From contig CANQMR010000011.1 of assembly GCA_947625015.1 (NCBI GenBank), positions 24,774 through 88,773 of the forward strand: a stretch of DNA of 64,000 nucleotides, in the 5' to 3' direction. Shown in pieces: positions 34,178 to 42,569 of the stretch; positions within the stretch are counted from its first letter, which is position 1; each line of letters starts with the position of its first letter. Origin of the DNA: an uncultured Lachnospiraceae bacterium. GTDB taxonomy: Bacteria > Bacillota > Clostridia > Lachnospirales > Lachnospiraceae. The notes under the pieces are model-generated. The model had not been told where the DNA came from and ran no database searches. It was given only the letters and a program-made list of their open reading frames with translations. The position numbers and the translations under genes were made by a program.

Positions 34178-34368
34178 GCGAAACGCTCAACACATGATAT
34201 TATGTTGTACAGGTAGAACAATTACCACAAGCAGGTTTTTTATGCCCGCCGGTACTTAGGTGCTGCGAAGCAGCGCCTTATGTACCGCTGCGAGGCATAA
34301 ATAAGCGAGAGCGGCCTGCGTTGGTAATGTTCTATCTGTATAACATTCACAGCGTAGATGCGTTTCGC
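34178..34368 (+). repeat. long palindromic element (copy C), before dtd
   Basis: A 191-bp palindrome with ends GCGAAACGC (34178-34186) and GCGTTTCGC (34360-34368) shared with copy A. ATGTTGTACAGGTAGAACA on the left pairs with TGTTCTATCTGTATAACAT on the right with two mismatches, and the core is GCCCGCCGGTACTTAGG followed by TGCTGCGAAGCAGCG. The dtd SD lies 30 nt further. Between copies B and C (34012-34177) I see only AT-rich spacer, perhaps with the divergent promoters. Confidence 0.88.
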
Positions 34369-34411
34369 CATCTCAAATATACATTTATAGAAAAAATTGA
34401 AAGGCAAAGTT

Positions 34412-34864
34412 ATGAAGTTTGTGATACAGCGGGTAAGCCATGCCTCCGTCACCGTTGGCGGCCAGACAATAGGCGCAATCGGCAAGGGCTTTTTAGTGCT
34501 GATAGGCATAGCGGATACCGACACCAAAGAGATTGCGGATAAGATGATAAAGAAAATGACAGGACTGCGGATTTTTGCAGATGATGAGGGAAAGACCAAC
34601 CGAAGCCTTGCGGATGTAGGCGGGGAGCTTCTGCTGGTGTCCCAGTTCACCCTTTATGCGGACTGCAAAAAGGGGAACCGCCCTTCTTTTATGCGGGCGG
34701 GCAGACCGGATATGGCCAATGCCATGTGCGAGTATATTGTCAGGGAATGTAAGAAGCTGGTCTCTAAAGTGGAGACCGGCAGTTTTGGAGCGGATATGCA
34801 GGTAGAACTTTTAAACGACGGGCCTTTTACCATCCTGCTGGACAGCGATGAGATTATGGGATAA
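34412..34864 (+). CDS. dtd: D-aminoacyl-tRNA deacylase
   Basis: 150 aa from ATG 34412 ([17 protein letters not shown]), 7 nt after GAAAGG. Family motifs are [17 protein letters not shown] (with the SQFTL active-site strand) and the cross-subunit [11 protein letters not shown], carrying the GP dipeptide that excludes L-amino acids. It removes D-amino acids and glycine mischarged on tRNA. Its N-terminus and length are normal. It probably shares a transcript with metH, which begins 17 bp later. Confidence 0.96.
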   Translation: MKFVIQRVSHASVTVGGQTIGAIGKGFLVLIGIADTDTKEIADKMIKKMTGLRIFADDEGKTNRSLADVGGELLLVSQFTLYADCKKGNRPSFMRAGRPDMANAMCEYIVRECKKLVSKVETGSFGADMQVELLNDGPFTILLDSDEIMG

Positions 34865-34881
34865 GGCGGATTGGAGAGAAA

Positions 34882-37395
34882 ATGACGAAAGAACAGTTTA
34901 GCGCTTTGGTAAAACAGAAAATCCTTATATTGGACGGGGCAACAGGAACCAATTTACAGAAGGCGGGAATGCCTACCGGCGTATGTCCGGAGCAGTGGAT
35001 TTTAGAACACCCGCAGGTAATGGTGGATTTACAGACTGCCTATATCAATGCGGGCAGTAATATCATATATGCCCCTACCTTTTCCGGCAACCGAATTAAG
35101 TTAGAGGAGTACGGCTTAGCGGCAGAGTTAGAGAGCATGAACAAAAAGCTGGTGGAGCTGTCAAAGGAAGCGGTGGCAAAGACCGGCTACCGGGCCTATG
35201 TGGCAGGAAACCTGACCATGACTGGAAGACAGCTTTATCCTGTCGGTAAGCTGACTTTAGAAGAGCTGATTGATGTATATAAGGAACAGATTCAGTGCCT
35301 TGCGGCGGCAGGGGTGGATTTACTGGTGGTGGAAACCATGATGAGCCTTGCGGAGGCGAGAGCCGCGCTGATTGCGGCCAAAGAGGTCTGCGATTTGCCG
35401 GTTATTGTCAGTATGACCTATAACGAGGACGGAAGAACCCTTTTCGGCACCACGCCGGAAGCGGCTGTGGTGGTCTTACAAAGTCTGGGAGCGGACGCAG
35501 TGGGCGTCAACTGTTCTACGGGTCCGGCGGAAATGATTCCTTTAGTGGAGCGGATGCGGCAGTATGCCAATGTGCCGATTCTGGCAAAGCCCAATGCGGG
35601 GATGCCGGAGCTCGTAGACGGGGAGACCTTATATGCGATGACGCCGGAGGAGTTTGCGGAATACGGAAGACAGCTTGCCGGAGCCGGAGCCGGATTGATT
35701 GGCGGCTGCTGCGGAACGACAAAGGAGCATATTACCGCTTTGGCCCAGACGGTGAAGCGCATGGAAGCGCCGGAGGTGTCCGGCGGGAAAAAGCGTCTGC
35801 TGGCCTCAGAACGGGAGATGTTAGAGATTCAGACGGACGGCAGATTTCTGGTGGTGGGGGAGCGAATCAACCCTACCGGAAAGAAGAAGTTACAGGCCAT
35901 GCTGTTAGAAGACAATCTGGAACTGGTGGTGGATATGGCGGAGGAACAGGAAGAAAAGGGAGCCGCCATACTGGATATCAATGTGGGCATGAACGGGATT
36001 GACGAGGACGCCATGATGCAGAAGGTAATCTACGAGGTGACAGGCGCAGTCAGCCTTCCCCTGTGCATAGATTCTTCGCATGTGGAGGTGATCGAGCACG
36101 CTCTGCGCATATATCCGGGCCGGGCGCTGATTAATTCCATTTCTTTAGAGAAGGAAAAGTTTGAAAAACTTTTGCCGATTGCCAGAAAATACGGCGCCAT
36201 GTTTATCCTGCTTCCCCTGTCTGATGCGGGACTGCCAAAGGATTTGGAGGAGAAAAAGCAGATTATCCACACCATTTATGACAGGGCGCTAAGCCTTGGC
36301 TTTACAAAGGAAGATATCATTGTGGACGGGCTGGTGGCCACTGTGGGCGCCAATAAAAATGCGGCCCTTGAGACATTGGAAACCATAGAATACTGCAAAA
36401 AAGATTTAGGCTTAGCCACCATATGCGGGCTTTCCAACATTTCCTTCGGCCTGCCGGAGCGGGGGTTCGTCAATACGGCGTTCCTCACCATGGCGATTTC
36501 TAAGGGACTGACCATGGCCATTGCCAACCCTTCCCAGGATTTGCTGATGAATGCGGCTTATGCGTCGGATTTGCTGATGAATAAGGAGGAGGCGGATGTC
36601 CGCTATATTGAAAATGTGAAAGCCCTGCCAGCGGCGGGGGCGGTTCCTGCCGGGAGCAAGGCTTTTGCGGGCAGCGGGAAGAACAATGGCGGAGCAGACA
36701 GGCAGGATGCGAAAAGCGGAAAGAACAATGACGGAGCAGACGGGCAAGATGCGAACAGCGGCAGGACGGCGCGCTCCCGCCTGTATGAAAATGTGCTGAA
36801 AGGGAATAAGCGGACTATGGTGGAGGATGTAAAGGAATTTTTAGCAGCGGGAAACGATCCCCAGTCCGTTATTGAGGAGCATTTGATTCCGGCGATTAAC
36901 GAAGTGGGCGTTTTGTTTGACCAAAAGAAATATTTCCTGCCTCAGCTCATTTCCTCTGCGGAGGCTATGGAGACGGCGATTTCCTATGTGGAGCCGCTTC
37001 TTCCCAAAGCGGAGAATGGAAAGGAAATGCCTGTGATTGTCATGGCTACTGTGGAGGGCGACATTCATGATATCGGCAAGAATCTTGTGGTGCTGATGCT
37101 GAAGAACTATGGTTATCAGGTGATTGATTTGGGGAAAGATGTGCCCAAAGAAGTAATTGTGGAGACAGCGGTAAAGGAAAAAGCGGCGGTAATCGGCCTG
37201 TCGGCGCTGATGACTACCACCATGATGCGGATGAAAGATGTGGTGGAATACGCTAAGGCGCAGAAGGTACAGGCTAAGATTATAATCGGCGGAGCGGTGA
37301 TTACCCAGAGCTTTGCCGACGAGATTGGGGCCGACGGGTATTCCAAAGATGCGGCGGAGGCCTGCCGGTTGGTGGAGCGCCTACTGGCGGATTAA
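34882..37395 (+). CDS. metH: cobalamin-dependent methionine synthase, short form
   Basis: 837 aa with three modules. Homocysteine-binding (about 1-290): ILDGATGTNLQ, zinc ligands in GVNCSTG and GGCCGTT. Pterin-binding (about 315-575): VVGERINPTGKKKL, LDINVGMNGIDE. Cobalamin cap and binding (about 635-837): FLPQLISSAEAMETA, then GDIHDIGKNLV with the His that coordinates cobalt. The C-terminal reactivation domain (AdoMet-binding) of E. coli MetH is absent, so reactivation needs another protein. The pterin-B12 linker contains a duplicated 14-residue low-complexity block. ATG 34882 after GGAGAG. Confidence 0.95.
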   Translation: MTKEQFSALVKQKILILDGATGTNLQKAGMPTGVCPEQWILEHPQVMVDLQTAYINAGSNIIYAPTFSGNRIKLEEYGLAAELESMNKKLVELSKEAVAKTGYRAYVAGNLTMTGRQLYPVGKLTLEELIDVYKEQIQCLAAAGVDLLVVETMMSLAEARAALIAAKEVCDLPVIVSMTYNEDGRTLFGTTPEAAVVVLQSLGADAVGVNCSTGPAEMIPLVERMRQYANVPILAKPNAGMPELVDGETLYAMTPEEFAEYGRQLAGAGAGLIGGCCGTTKEHITALAQTVKRMEAPEVSGGKKRLLASEREMLEIQTDGRFLVVGERINPTGKKKLQAMLLEDNLELVVDMAEEQEEKGAAILDINVGMNGIDEDAMMQKVIYEVTGAVSLPLCIDSSHVEVIEHALRIYPGRALINSISLEKEKFEKLLPIARKYGAMFILLPLSDAGLPKDLEEKKQIIHTIYDRALSLGFTKEDIIVDGLVATVGANKNAALETLETIEYCKKDLGLATICGLSNISFGLPERGFVNTAFLTMAISKGLTMAIANPSQDLLMNAAYASDLLMNKEEADVRYIENVKALPAAGAVPAGSKAFAGSGKNNGGADRQDAKSGKNNDGADGQDANSGRTARSRLYENVLKGNKRTMVEDVKEFLAAGNDPQSVIEEHLIPAINEVGVLFDQKKYFLPQLISSAEAMETAISYVEPLLPKAENGKEMPVIVMATVEGDIHDIGKNLVVLMLKNYGYQVIDLGKDVPKEVIVETAVKEKAAVIGLSALMTTTMMRMKDVVEYAKAQKVQAKIIIGGAVITQSFADEIGADGYSKDAAEACRLVERLLAD
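36673..36756 (+). repeat. 42-bp tandem duplication in the metH linker
   Basis: Two 42-bp units, 36673-36714 and 36715-36756, differing at only a few positions, encode SGKNNGGADRQDAK and SGKNNDGADGQDAN. They are in frame and lie between the pterin and cobalamin modules, where length change is tolerable. Confidence 0.9.
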
Positions 37396-37463
37396 GATGC
37401 GGCGGATTCTGCCGATTGGCAGTCGGGGTATAACGGAGATGATATTTATATGGAGTGTGGATA

Positions 37464-38189
37464 ATGCTAAAGATAGCAATATGTGATGATGAAATCATTT
37501 TCGGGGAAAAATTACAAAAAATGATATCTGATTATATGGAAAACCATCATTTGTCCTTTGAGGTTGAGATGTTTCATTCCGGCACTTCTTTTACCGACCT
37601 TGATATGGAAATGTCCAAATTTCAGATTGTTTTTCTGGATATTAATATGAAAGGGTTAAATGGGGTTCAGACAGCAGCTAAGATTAGAAAATATTGTAAG
37701 GAGACTTTTATTGTCTTTGTGACAGCGTATATTGAATATACTCTGGAGGGGTATAAGGTAGAGGCAATCAGATATATTCTGAAGAATAATCCTCAGCTTG
37801 TACAGGCGGTAAACGAGAGCCTTGATACAATCTGTGAAAAAATGAATTGTTCTGTGAAGGTTCAATCCTTTTCTTTTAGGGAGGGGGAAAGAAAGCTGCC
37901 TTTAGATAGAATTGCCTATATTGAAACGGAAGTTCACACACTGGTTTTTCATGTGTTGGAGCAGGATTATGTATGCTACCATTGCAGGGATACTATGGGC
38001 AATATGGAAACACAGCTTAAGGCTTATGGGTTTTGGAGGATTCATCAGAGTTATCTGGTAAATAAAAAATATATCAAAAAATTATCAGCGTATAATGCAT
38101 ATATGGTAAATGGAGAAATTCTGCCTGTTGCAAAACAACGGTTTCATTATATCAGAGAGCAGTATGCCAGGTATCGGGGAGAGATGTAA
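37464..38189 (+). CDS. LytTR-family response regulator (AgrA-like)
   Basis: 241 aa from ATG 37464 (MLKIAICDDEIIF), 8 nt after GGAG. The receiver domain has the acidic pair in ICDDE, phospho-acceptor Asp in VFLDINMKGLNG and conserved Thr/Lys region FVTAYIEYTLEGYKVEAIRY. The C-terminal LytTR DNA-binding domain spans about residues 140-240 (FREGERKLPLDRIAYIET, FWRIHQSYLVNKKYI). It overlaps the kinase start (TAATG). A direct repeat at 39527-39563 is its likely binding site. No AgrB/AgrD peptide genes are nearby. Confidence 0.93.
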   Translation: MLKIAICDDEIIFGEKLQKMISDYMENHHLSFEVEMFHSGTSFTDLDMEMSKFQIVFLDINMKGLNGVQTAAKIRKYCKETFIVFVTAYIEYTLEGYKVEAIRYILKNNPQLVQAVNESLDTICEKMNCSVKVQSFSFREGERKLPLDRIAYIETEVHTLVFHVLEQDYVCYHCRDTMGNMETQLKAYGFWRIHQSYLVNKKYIKKLSAYNAYMVNGEILPVAKQRFHYIREQYARYRGEM

Positions 38190-39505
38190 TGTTTTTTGTT
38201 TTACAAAGCCTATTTATAATACTTATCGAAATGATATGCTGCAGGATGTTTTTTGACTTGTTCTGTGAATGGAATGACCGCCGGAAAAAATTTGCTTCAC
38301 TGTTATTGGTTCTGTTATGCATTTCGATATTTGGCGTTTCTTATGCGCTGGAAAATTATATGCTGATAAAAGAGGTTCCCATTGCTTTCTTAATAGCTAT
38401 TCTTATGAAAATACTTTATGATGATTGTTCTTTAATAAAAAGTCTGATACTCTCCGTTATATTTCTAAGTCTGGTTTTTGTTACGGAATATCTTTCAGTT
38501 TTGATATTTTCTGAGTTCAGGGCAAAGGCGGCCGGACAGTCTGCTTTTTTAGATTCTATGCTGGTTATATTTTCAAAGCTTTCTCTGTTTGTATTCATTA
38601 TTTTTATAAGCCGCCTGATTGATAGGAAAAGCATAAAATATTTTAAGAGTCTGCAATGGCTGCGATTTTCATTTTTCCCGGTTTTTTCCATCGTTATGAT
38701 TGTGATAATTATTACAAAGACAGGTGATATCATTGACAATGGCTTTGAAAATGTATTTAAGGTATTAGCCTTTGGGTTAATGGTTATGAATGTTGTAGTT
38801 TTTTATTCTATAAAAGATATGGCATTGACTGCCAGACAGGTACATGAGACTGACATGATTAGAATACAGGCCAGTAATCAATTAAAGCTTTATAAAAGAA
38901 TCATGGCAGATACAGAGTACCAAAGGAGAATGTCCCATGAATATCAGAATCAACTGGAATGCATTCAGACATTATGTGAGGCGGAAAAATACGAGGAATT
39001 AAAAAAATACCTTGAAAATCTGAATGGGGTAATGCGGCGTGAGCTTGACCGGATCAATACCAATCATGCAATTGTAAATGCAGTGTTGAATACAAGATAT
39101 AAAGAAGCAGTGGATAAGGGAATCCTGTTTGTATGCAGTGTCAATGATATGTCCGGACTTCAAATGAAGCAGCAGGATATTGTGGTATTATTGTCTAATC
39201 TCTTAAAGAACGCAATAGAAGCCTGCCAAAAATGTAAAGAAAACAAATATATTAAGCTTAAGCTTATATTGGAGCATGACACCTTGATTTTAGCCATAAG
39301 AAATTCCTGTAACGGTGTAATGAAAGATGACAAGGGAAGGCTTATCACAACAAAGACAAACAGATGGAACGAGCATGGGATTGGCTTAAAAAATATAAAT
39401 CATGTGATTGAGAAATATGGTGGGTATTATTCAATAGAACCTGAAGAAAAGGAATTTTTTATATCCATCATAATTCCTCAGGAGAAGGGGCTGTCGGAAA
39501 GATAG
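38189..39505 (+). CDS. AgrC-like GHKL sensor histidine kinase
   Basis: 438 aa. Six or so hydrophobic segments fill the first 210 residues. The phospho-acceptor region is RRMSHEYQNQLECIQTL near residue 250, the N box is LLSNLLKNAIEACQK and the G box is NEHGIGLKNINHVIEKYGG, the HPK10/GHKL pattern used with LytTR regulators. The signal is probably a peptide or lipid-associated compound, as for AgrC and bacteriocin-related kinases, but no peptide gene is visible. Ends in a hairpin terminator that overlaps its last codons. Confidence 0.92.
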   Translation: MFFVLQSLFIILIEMICCRMFFDLFCEWNDRRKKFASLLLVLLCISIFGVSYALENYMLIKEVPIAFLIAILMKILYDDCSLIKSLILSVIFLSLVFVTEYLSVLIFSEFRAKAAGQSAFLDSMLVIFSKLSLFVFIIFISRLIDRKSIKYFKSLQWLRFSFFPVFSIVMIVIIITKTGDIIDNGFENVFKVLAFGLMVMNVVVFYSIKDMALTARQVHETDMIRIQASNQLKLYKRIMADTEYQRRMSHEYQNQLECIQTLCEAEKYEELKKYLENLNGVMRRELDRINTNHAIVNAVLNTRYKEAVDKGILFVCSVNDMSGLQMKQQDIVVLLSNLLKNAIEACQKCKENKYIKLKLILEHDTLILAIRNSCNGVMKDDKGRLITTKTNRWNEHGIGLKNINHVIEKYGGYYSIEPEEKEFFISIIIPQEKGLSER

Positions 39506-39514
39506 TCCTTTTTT
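39489..39514 (+). terminator. terminator at the end of the kinase gene
   Basis: GGCTGTC (39489-39495) pairs with GATAGTCC (39501-39508) with one bulge and one G-T pair, followed by TTTTTT. It separates the regulatory pair from the ABC operon. Confidence 0.7.
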
Positions 39515-39526
39515 GTTGACAGATAA

Positions 39527-39563
39527 ACCGCCCAAATAGGACAAAAACCGCCTGAATAGGACA
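39527..39563 (+). promoter_or_regulatory. direct repeat, likely LytTR regulator binding site
   Basis: ACCGCCCAAATAGGACA (39527-39543) and ACCGCCTGAATAGGACA (39547-39563): 15 of 17 bases identical, centre-to-centre 20 bp, so on one face of the helix. LytTR regulators bind paired direct repeats about two turns apart. The second copy ends 6 bp before a weak -35 box, the classic activator position. Confidence 0.78.
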
Positions 39564-39569
39564 CCGTTA

Positions 39570-39598
39570 TTTACTTTGGGGAAAACGGGTGTTAAATT
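39570..39598 (+). promoter_or_regulatory. weak promoter of the ABC operon
   Basis: TTTACT (39570-39575), 17-bp spacer, TAAATT (39593-39598). The poor -35 box fits a promoter that needs an activator at the adjacent direct repeat. Confidence 0.55.
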
Positions 39599-39616
39599 GT
39601 GATATAGGAGGTACGC

Positions 39617-40468
39617 TTGGAGATGAAAACTTTAAATAAAGTGAAAAGAAAAATTTTATTAAAGACACGCCTGTTTAACCGCTATACGGCAATTACTGTG
39701 GCCGCCGTCTTTTTATTAGGGCTTTTATCATGGCTTTTTGACTCTGGGCTGCTGCCCGTATTGTGGAGTTATGGCGAGGACGTCAATTGTTCCTATACGG
39801 AATATGTAACGCTTATGTGGGACCAGATATTGTGCTGGGAGGCTTTTATCGACAGCATGATGCGGTATATTATGTTTATTTTCCCGATGCTGCCCGCTTT
39901 TTGCGCAACCGGTTTTATAAGAGAACTCAAAAGTTATTATGTGTTGGGCGCAATCAGATACGAAAACCGCAGCCGGGAAATCGTAAAAGGCATTGCGGTC
40001 CACACTATCCAAAGCGGGGCGGCTGCTGTACTGCCTTTTCTGGTATTGATTTTTTCAGTTGATTATCTGATGTATCCGGCTCTGGATTCTCTTGGCGGAA
40101 TCGGCCTTTTGTTCACAGCCGGTTTTTACCGTCATCACGCATGGATAGTTTTCTCCGTCATGGTGATAATTTATTACTTTCCGCTGGCCTGCGCATATGC
40201 GCTTATGGCGGTTTCTGTTGCGCTGCTTTCCAAAGACTCGTTTGCAATGATTGTGGTTCCTGAATTGTGCTATATCGTTGAAAATTTTGTTTCGTATTTA
40301 AGCAAAGGGAAACTGCCAATGGATACGCTGGATGTTCTGGCTGCCTATAATACCGGTAAAACGCCGGGAGCGCTTTTTGTTCCCCTTGTAATTCAACTTT
40401 TTATATCCTTTGTTTTTTGCCTGATCGCATATACAATTTATAAAAAAAGAAAGCTGGTGGACGCATAA
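39617..40468 (+). CDS. ABC-2-type membrane protein
   Basis: 283 aa. TTG 39617 lies 5 nt after AGGAGG; ATG 39623 is the alternative. About six hydrophobic segments (AVFLLGLLSWLF, YIMFIFPMLPAFCATGFI, AAAVLPFLVLIFSV, FSVMVIIYYFPLACAYALMAVSVALL, LVIQLFISFVFCLIAYTIY) fit an ABC-2 permease. It is directly followed by its ATPase with no gap. The transported compound is unknown; export or immunity towards a peptide antibiotic is plausible by analogy with LytTR-controlled operons. Confidence 0.75.
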   Translation: MEMKTLNKVKRKILLKTRLFNRYTAITVAAVFLLGLLSWLFDSGLLPVLWSYGEDVNCSYTEYVTLMWDQILCWEAFIDSMMRYIMFIFPMLPAFCATGFIRELKSYYVLGAIRYENRSREIVKGIAVHTIQSGAAAVLPFLVLIFSVDYLMYPALDSLGGIGLLFTAGFYRHHAWIVFSVMVIIYYFPLACAYALMAVSVALLSKDSFAMIVVPELCYIVENFVSYLSKGKLPMDTLDVLAAYNTGKTPGALFVPLVIQLFISFVFCLIAYTIYKKRKLVDA

Positions 40469-41113
40469 ATGGAAATTCATATTAAAAATGCCACAAAGAA
40501 ACTGAAAGAAACAGTGGTGTTAAATGATATTACTTTAAGTCTGGATAATAAGAACCGCTATGGGCTGACAGGGCAGAACGGTTCCGGGAAGACCATGCTT
40601 TTGAGGAGCATTTGCGGCTTTTTAAAATTAGACAGCGGAGAGGTATATATTGATGAAAATAAGATTGGTTCCCCTAATTACGAATTTATCCATGATGCAG
40701 GCGTGATTGTGGGGGAAATGGACTTTTACCATTCCCTTTCCGGACTGGATAATTTGCGGCTTTTGGCGGAAATCCGGCAGGAGATTGGTGATGATGAGAT
40801 ACTTGATGTGTTGGACAAGGTGGGGCTTTATGAGGCCAGGCATAAGAAATACGGAAAATATTCCATGGGAATGAAACAGAGATTGCGGATTGCCCAGGCG
40901 ATTATGGAAAATCCGCAGGTCCTTATTTTAGACGAGCCGTTTAACGGATTGGATAAGAATGGAACCGCCGTTATTCAAAAGGTGATTGATGATTTTATCA
41001 CGCCGGAGAAGCTGCTGATACTGACAAGCCACCATGAATCGGATATCGCTAATTTATGTAATGTTATAATTGAAATGGATAGGGGAGAGATTATCGATGA
41101 GAAAAATATTTAA
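40469..41113 (+). CDS. ABC transporter ATP-binding protein
   Basis: 214 aa. Walker A TGQNGSGKTMLL (about residues 33-44), signature YSMGMKQRLRIAQAI, Walker B VLILDEPFNGLD, switch His in TSHHESD. The SMGMKQR signature is common in small ATPases of peptide-antibiotic export and immunity systems (BcrA/LanF-like). It starts directly at the end of the permease gene and overlaps the lipoprotein gene by 17 bp. Confidence 0.9.
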   Translation: MEIHIKNATKKLKETVVLNDITLSLDNKNRYGLTGQNGSGKTMLLRSICGFLKLDSGEVYIDENKIGSPNYEFIHDAGVIVGEMDFYHSLSGLDNLRLLAEIRQEIGDDEILDVLDKVGLYEARHKKYGKYSMGMKQRLRIAQAIMENPQVLILDEPFNGLDKNGTAVIQKVIDDFITPEKLLILTSHHESDIANLCNVIIEMDRGEIIDEKNI

Positions 41114-41708
41114 GAAAATGTGGGTGTTAGGCGTTTCCTGTATGATGTGTTTTTTTCTGGCCGCCTGCTCACATCATAGAAAATCACAGACCTATGGAAC
41201 AGAGGTTTTAGATAGTTCAGGGGAGACGGATTTATCGGACGATAACGCAAATGCAGACGAGAACGCTTATGATTTTCCTGTGTTTTCTTTTACGGACGAG
41301 GAATTAGAACAGCAGATGCAGGCGGCGGGATATGTAAAATCCTACAATGAGGAAACACAGCTTAATCAATATACATCACAGAAAGGGTGCTGCCTTGTTG
41401 AAATGTCGGACATAAAGCATGAGCAGATGGGCAGCTTTCCCTTAACCGTCGGGGCGGATTCCTATACAGGGGTTATAGATGATGAAGATATTAAAAAAGA
41501 ATATCTCGATATCGTAAAAATCATCGTGGAGCTGGAGGGCGATTCCTATGAGGAGAGCCGGGCGCTGGAATTTATGCAGACAGGCGATGCGTTAGACGGA
41601 GATTACTATAGTTTGTCTGACCATGTAAGGGCATATGCACAGATATATCAGCAGAAGGTTCTGATATACATCGGTCCGGATGATGATGCGGCGGGTGAGT
41701 CACAATGA
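41097..41708 (+). CDS. lipoprotein of unknown function
   Basis: 203 aa from ATG 41097 (MRKIFKKMWVLGVSCMMCFF), 7 nt after AGGGGAGAG. The lipobox is FLAAC, so the mature protein begins with a lipidated Cys near residue 25. The rest is acidic (DLSDDNANADENAYD, then DEELEQQMQAAGYV) with no domain I know. It overlaps both neighbours, so it belongs to the ABC operon. A surface partner or immunity lipoprotein (LanI-like) is possible but unproven. Confidence 0.72.
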   Translation: MRKIFKKMWVLGVSCMMCFFLAACSHHRKSQTYGTEVLDSSGETDLSDDNANADENAYDFPVFSFTDEELEQQMQAAGYVKSYNEETQLNQYTSQKGCCLVEMSDIKHEQMGSFPLTVGADSYTGVIDDEDIKKEYLDIVKIIVELEGDSYEESRALEFMQTGDALDGDYYSLSDHVRAYAQIYQQKVLIYIGPDDDAAGESQ

Positions 41709-42412
41709 ACAGAAAGATAAAAGTATTTCATTTAGTGTTTTTTCCTGTGTTGTTTGGAATACTCGTTGCTTTTATGGACTCTTTTATCATAAAAAGTATG
41801 CTCCATTCCATAGGAAAAACGACGGATTCGGAATTTGTTTTGAAACTGCTGCTGTTGGAAAATCAGTTGAGCAGGACCCCCGATTTGGACAGGAAGAATT
41901 TTTTCCTGTATATTCCAACAATGCTCTTTTTGTTTGGAGCCCAAATTGTTATGAATCTCAAAGTGTTATATGCGGATAAGAGCTTGTGGAAGGCGGCTTT
42001 AGTGCGGTGTAAAAGCAGCCGGAAATGGTGTTTTCGCCTGACAAGGTCCGGTTATATCAAGCTGTTGTTATATGCGGGCAGCTTTACAATCGCCGTATGC
42101 GCGTTTGGCTTGTCGGTAAAGCCCTTGAAGTATTTCTTCCTGTGCACCTGCCTGCGTATGCTGTTTTTGCTTTGGCTTATGTATTTCATGTACTATTTTA
42201 TCAGAAAGCACAACAAATCTATCGGGTTTCTTTATGCGAGTATTCTTATGCTGGTTATTGTAATGGCAGATGTGGCGATAGAAAATATATGCGTGTTGTC
42301 CTATAGTACAGAATTTGCGCCTGTCTGCTGGGGATTCTTAATCAATATCGGCTGCCTGCTGTACTGGGGCGGTAAAGCGGGGCGGCATATAGCCAGGGAC
42401 GAAATTTTGTAA
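41705..42412 (+). CDS. multi-pass membrane protein of the LytTR-linked operon
   Basis: 235 aa, ATG overlapping the lipoprotein stop by 4 bp (ATGA). About six hydrophobic segments are visible (VFFPVLFGILVAFMDSFII, YIPTMLFLFGAQIV, LLLYAGSFTIAVCAFGL, LRMLFLLWLMYFMYYFI, SILMLVIVMADVAI, CWGFLINIGCLLYW), with basic loops. No known family. Last gene of the operon; no strong terminator was found after it. Confidence 0.65.
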   Translation: MNRKIKVFHLVFFPVLFGILVAFMDSFIIKSMLHSIGKTTDSEFVLKLLLLENQLSRTPDLDRKNFFLYIPTMLFLFGAQIVMNLKVLYADKSLWKAALVRCKSSRKWCFRLTRSGYIKLLLYAGSFTIAVCAFGLSVKPLKYFFLCTCLRMLFLLWLMYFMYYFIRKHNKSIGFLYASILMLVIVMADVAIENICVLSYSTEFAPVCWGFLINIGCLLYWGGKAGRHIARDEIL

Positions 42413-42471
42413 TACTTAAAAAGAATCTTTAAATCGCATTGTCTGCATTCCCGATTGCCTGATAAAAATAT

Positions 42472-42500
42472 TTGACAGTCTGTACAATAGTTGCTAAAAT
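42472..42500 (+). promoter_or_regulatory. promoter of ilvN-ilvC
   Basis: TTGACA (42472-42477), 17-bp spacer, TAAAAT (42495-42500). Only about 65 nt separate the expected transcript start from ilvN, too short for a T-box or leader attenuator. Confidence 0.85.
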
Positions 42501-42569
42501 ATAATCTAGTTGCGTGCCGGGGTCTTTTATAAGTATCGGCACATGTTGACTGTGAAAGGTGGAATGAAT

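Noticed and set aside
37464..39505. Complete agr quorum-sensing locus
   Set aside because: AgrA-like and AgrC-like genes are present, but no AgrB protease or AgrD peptide gene is in the window.
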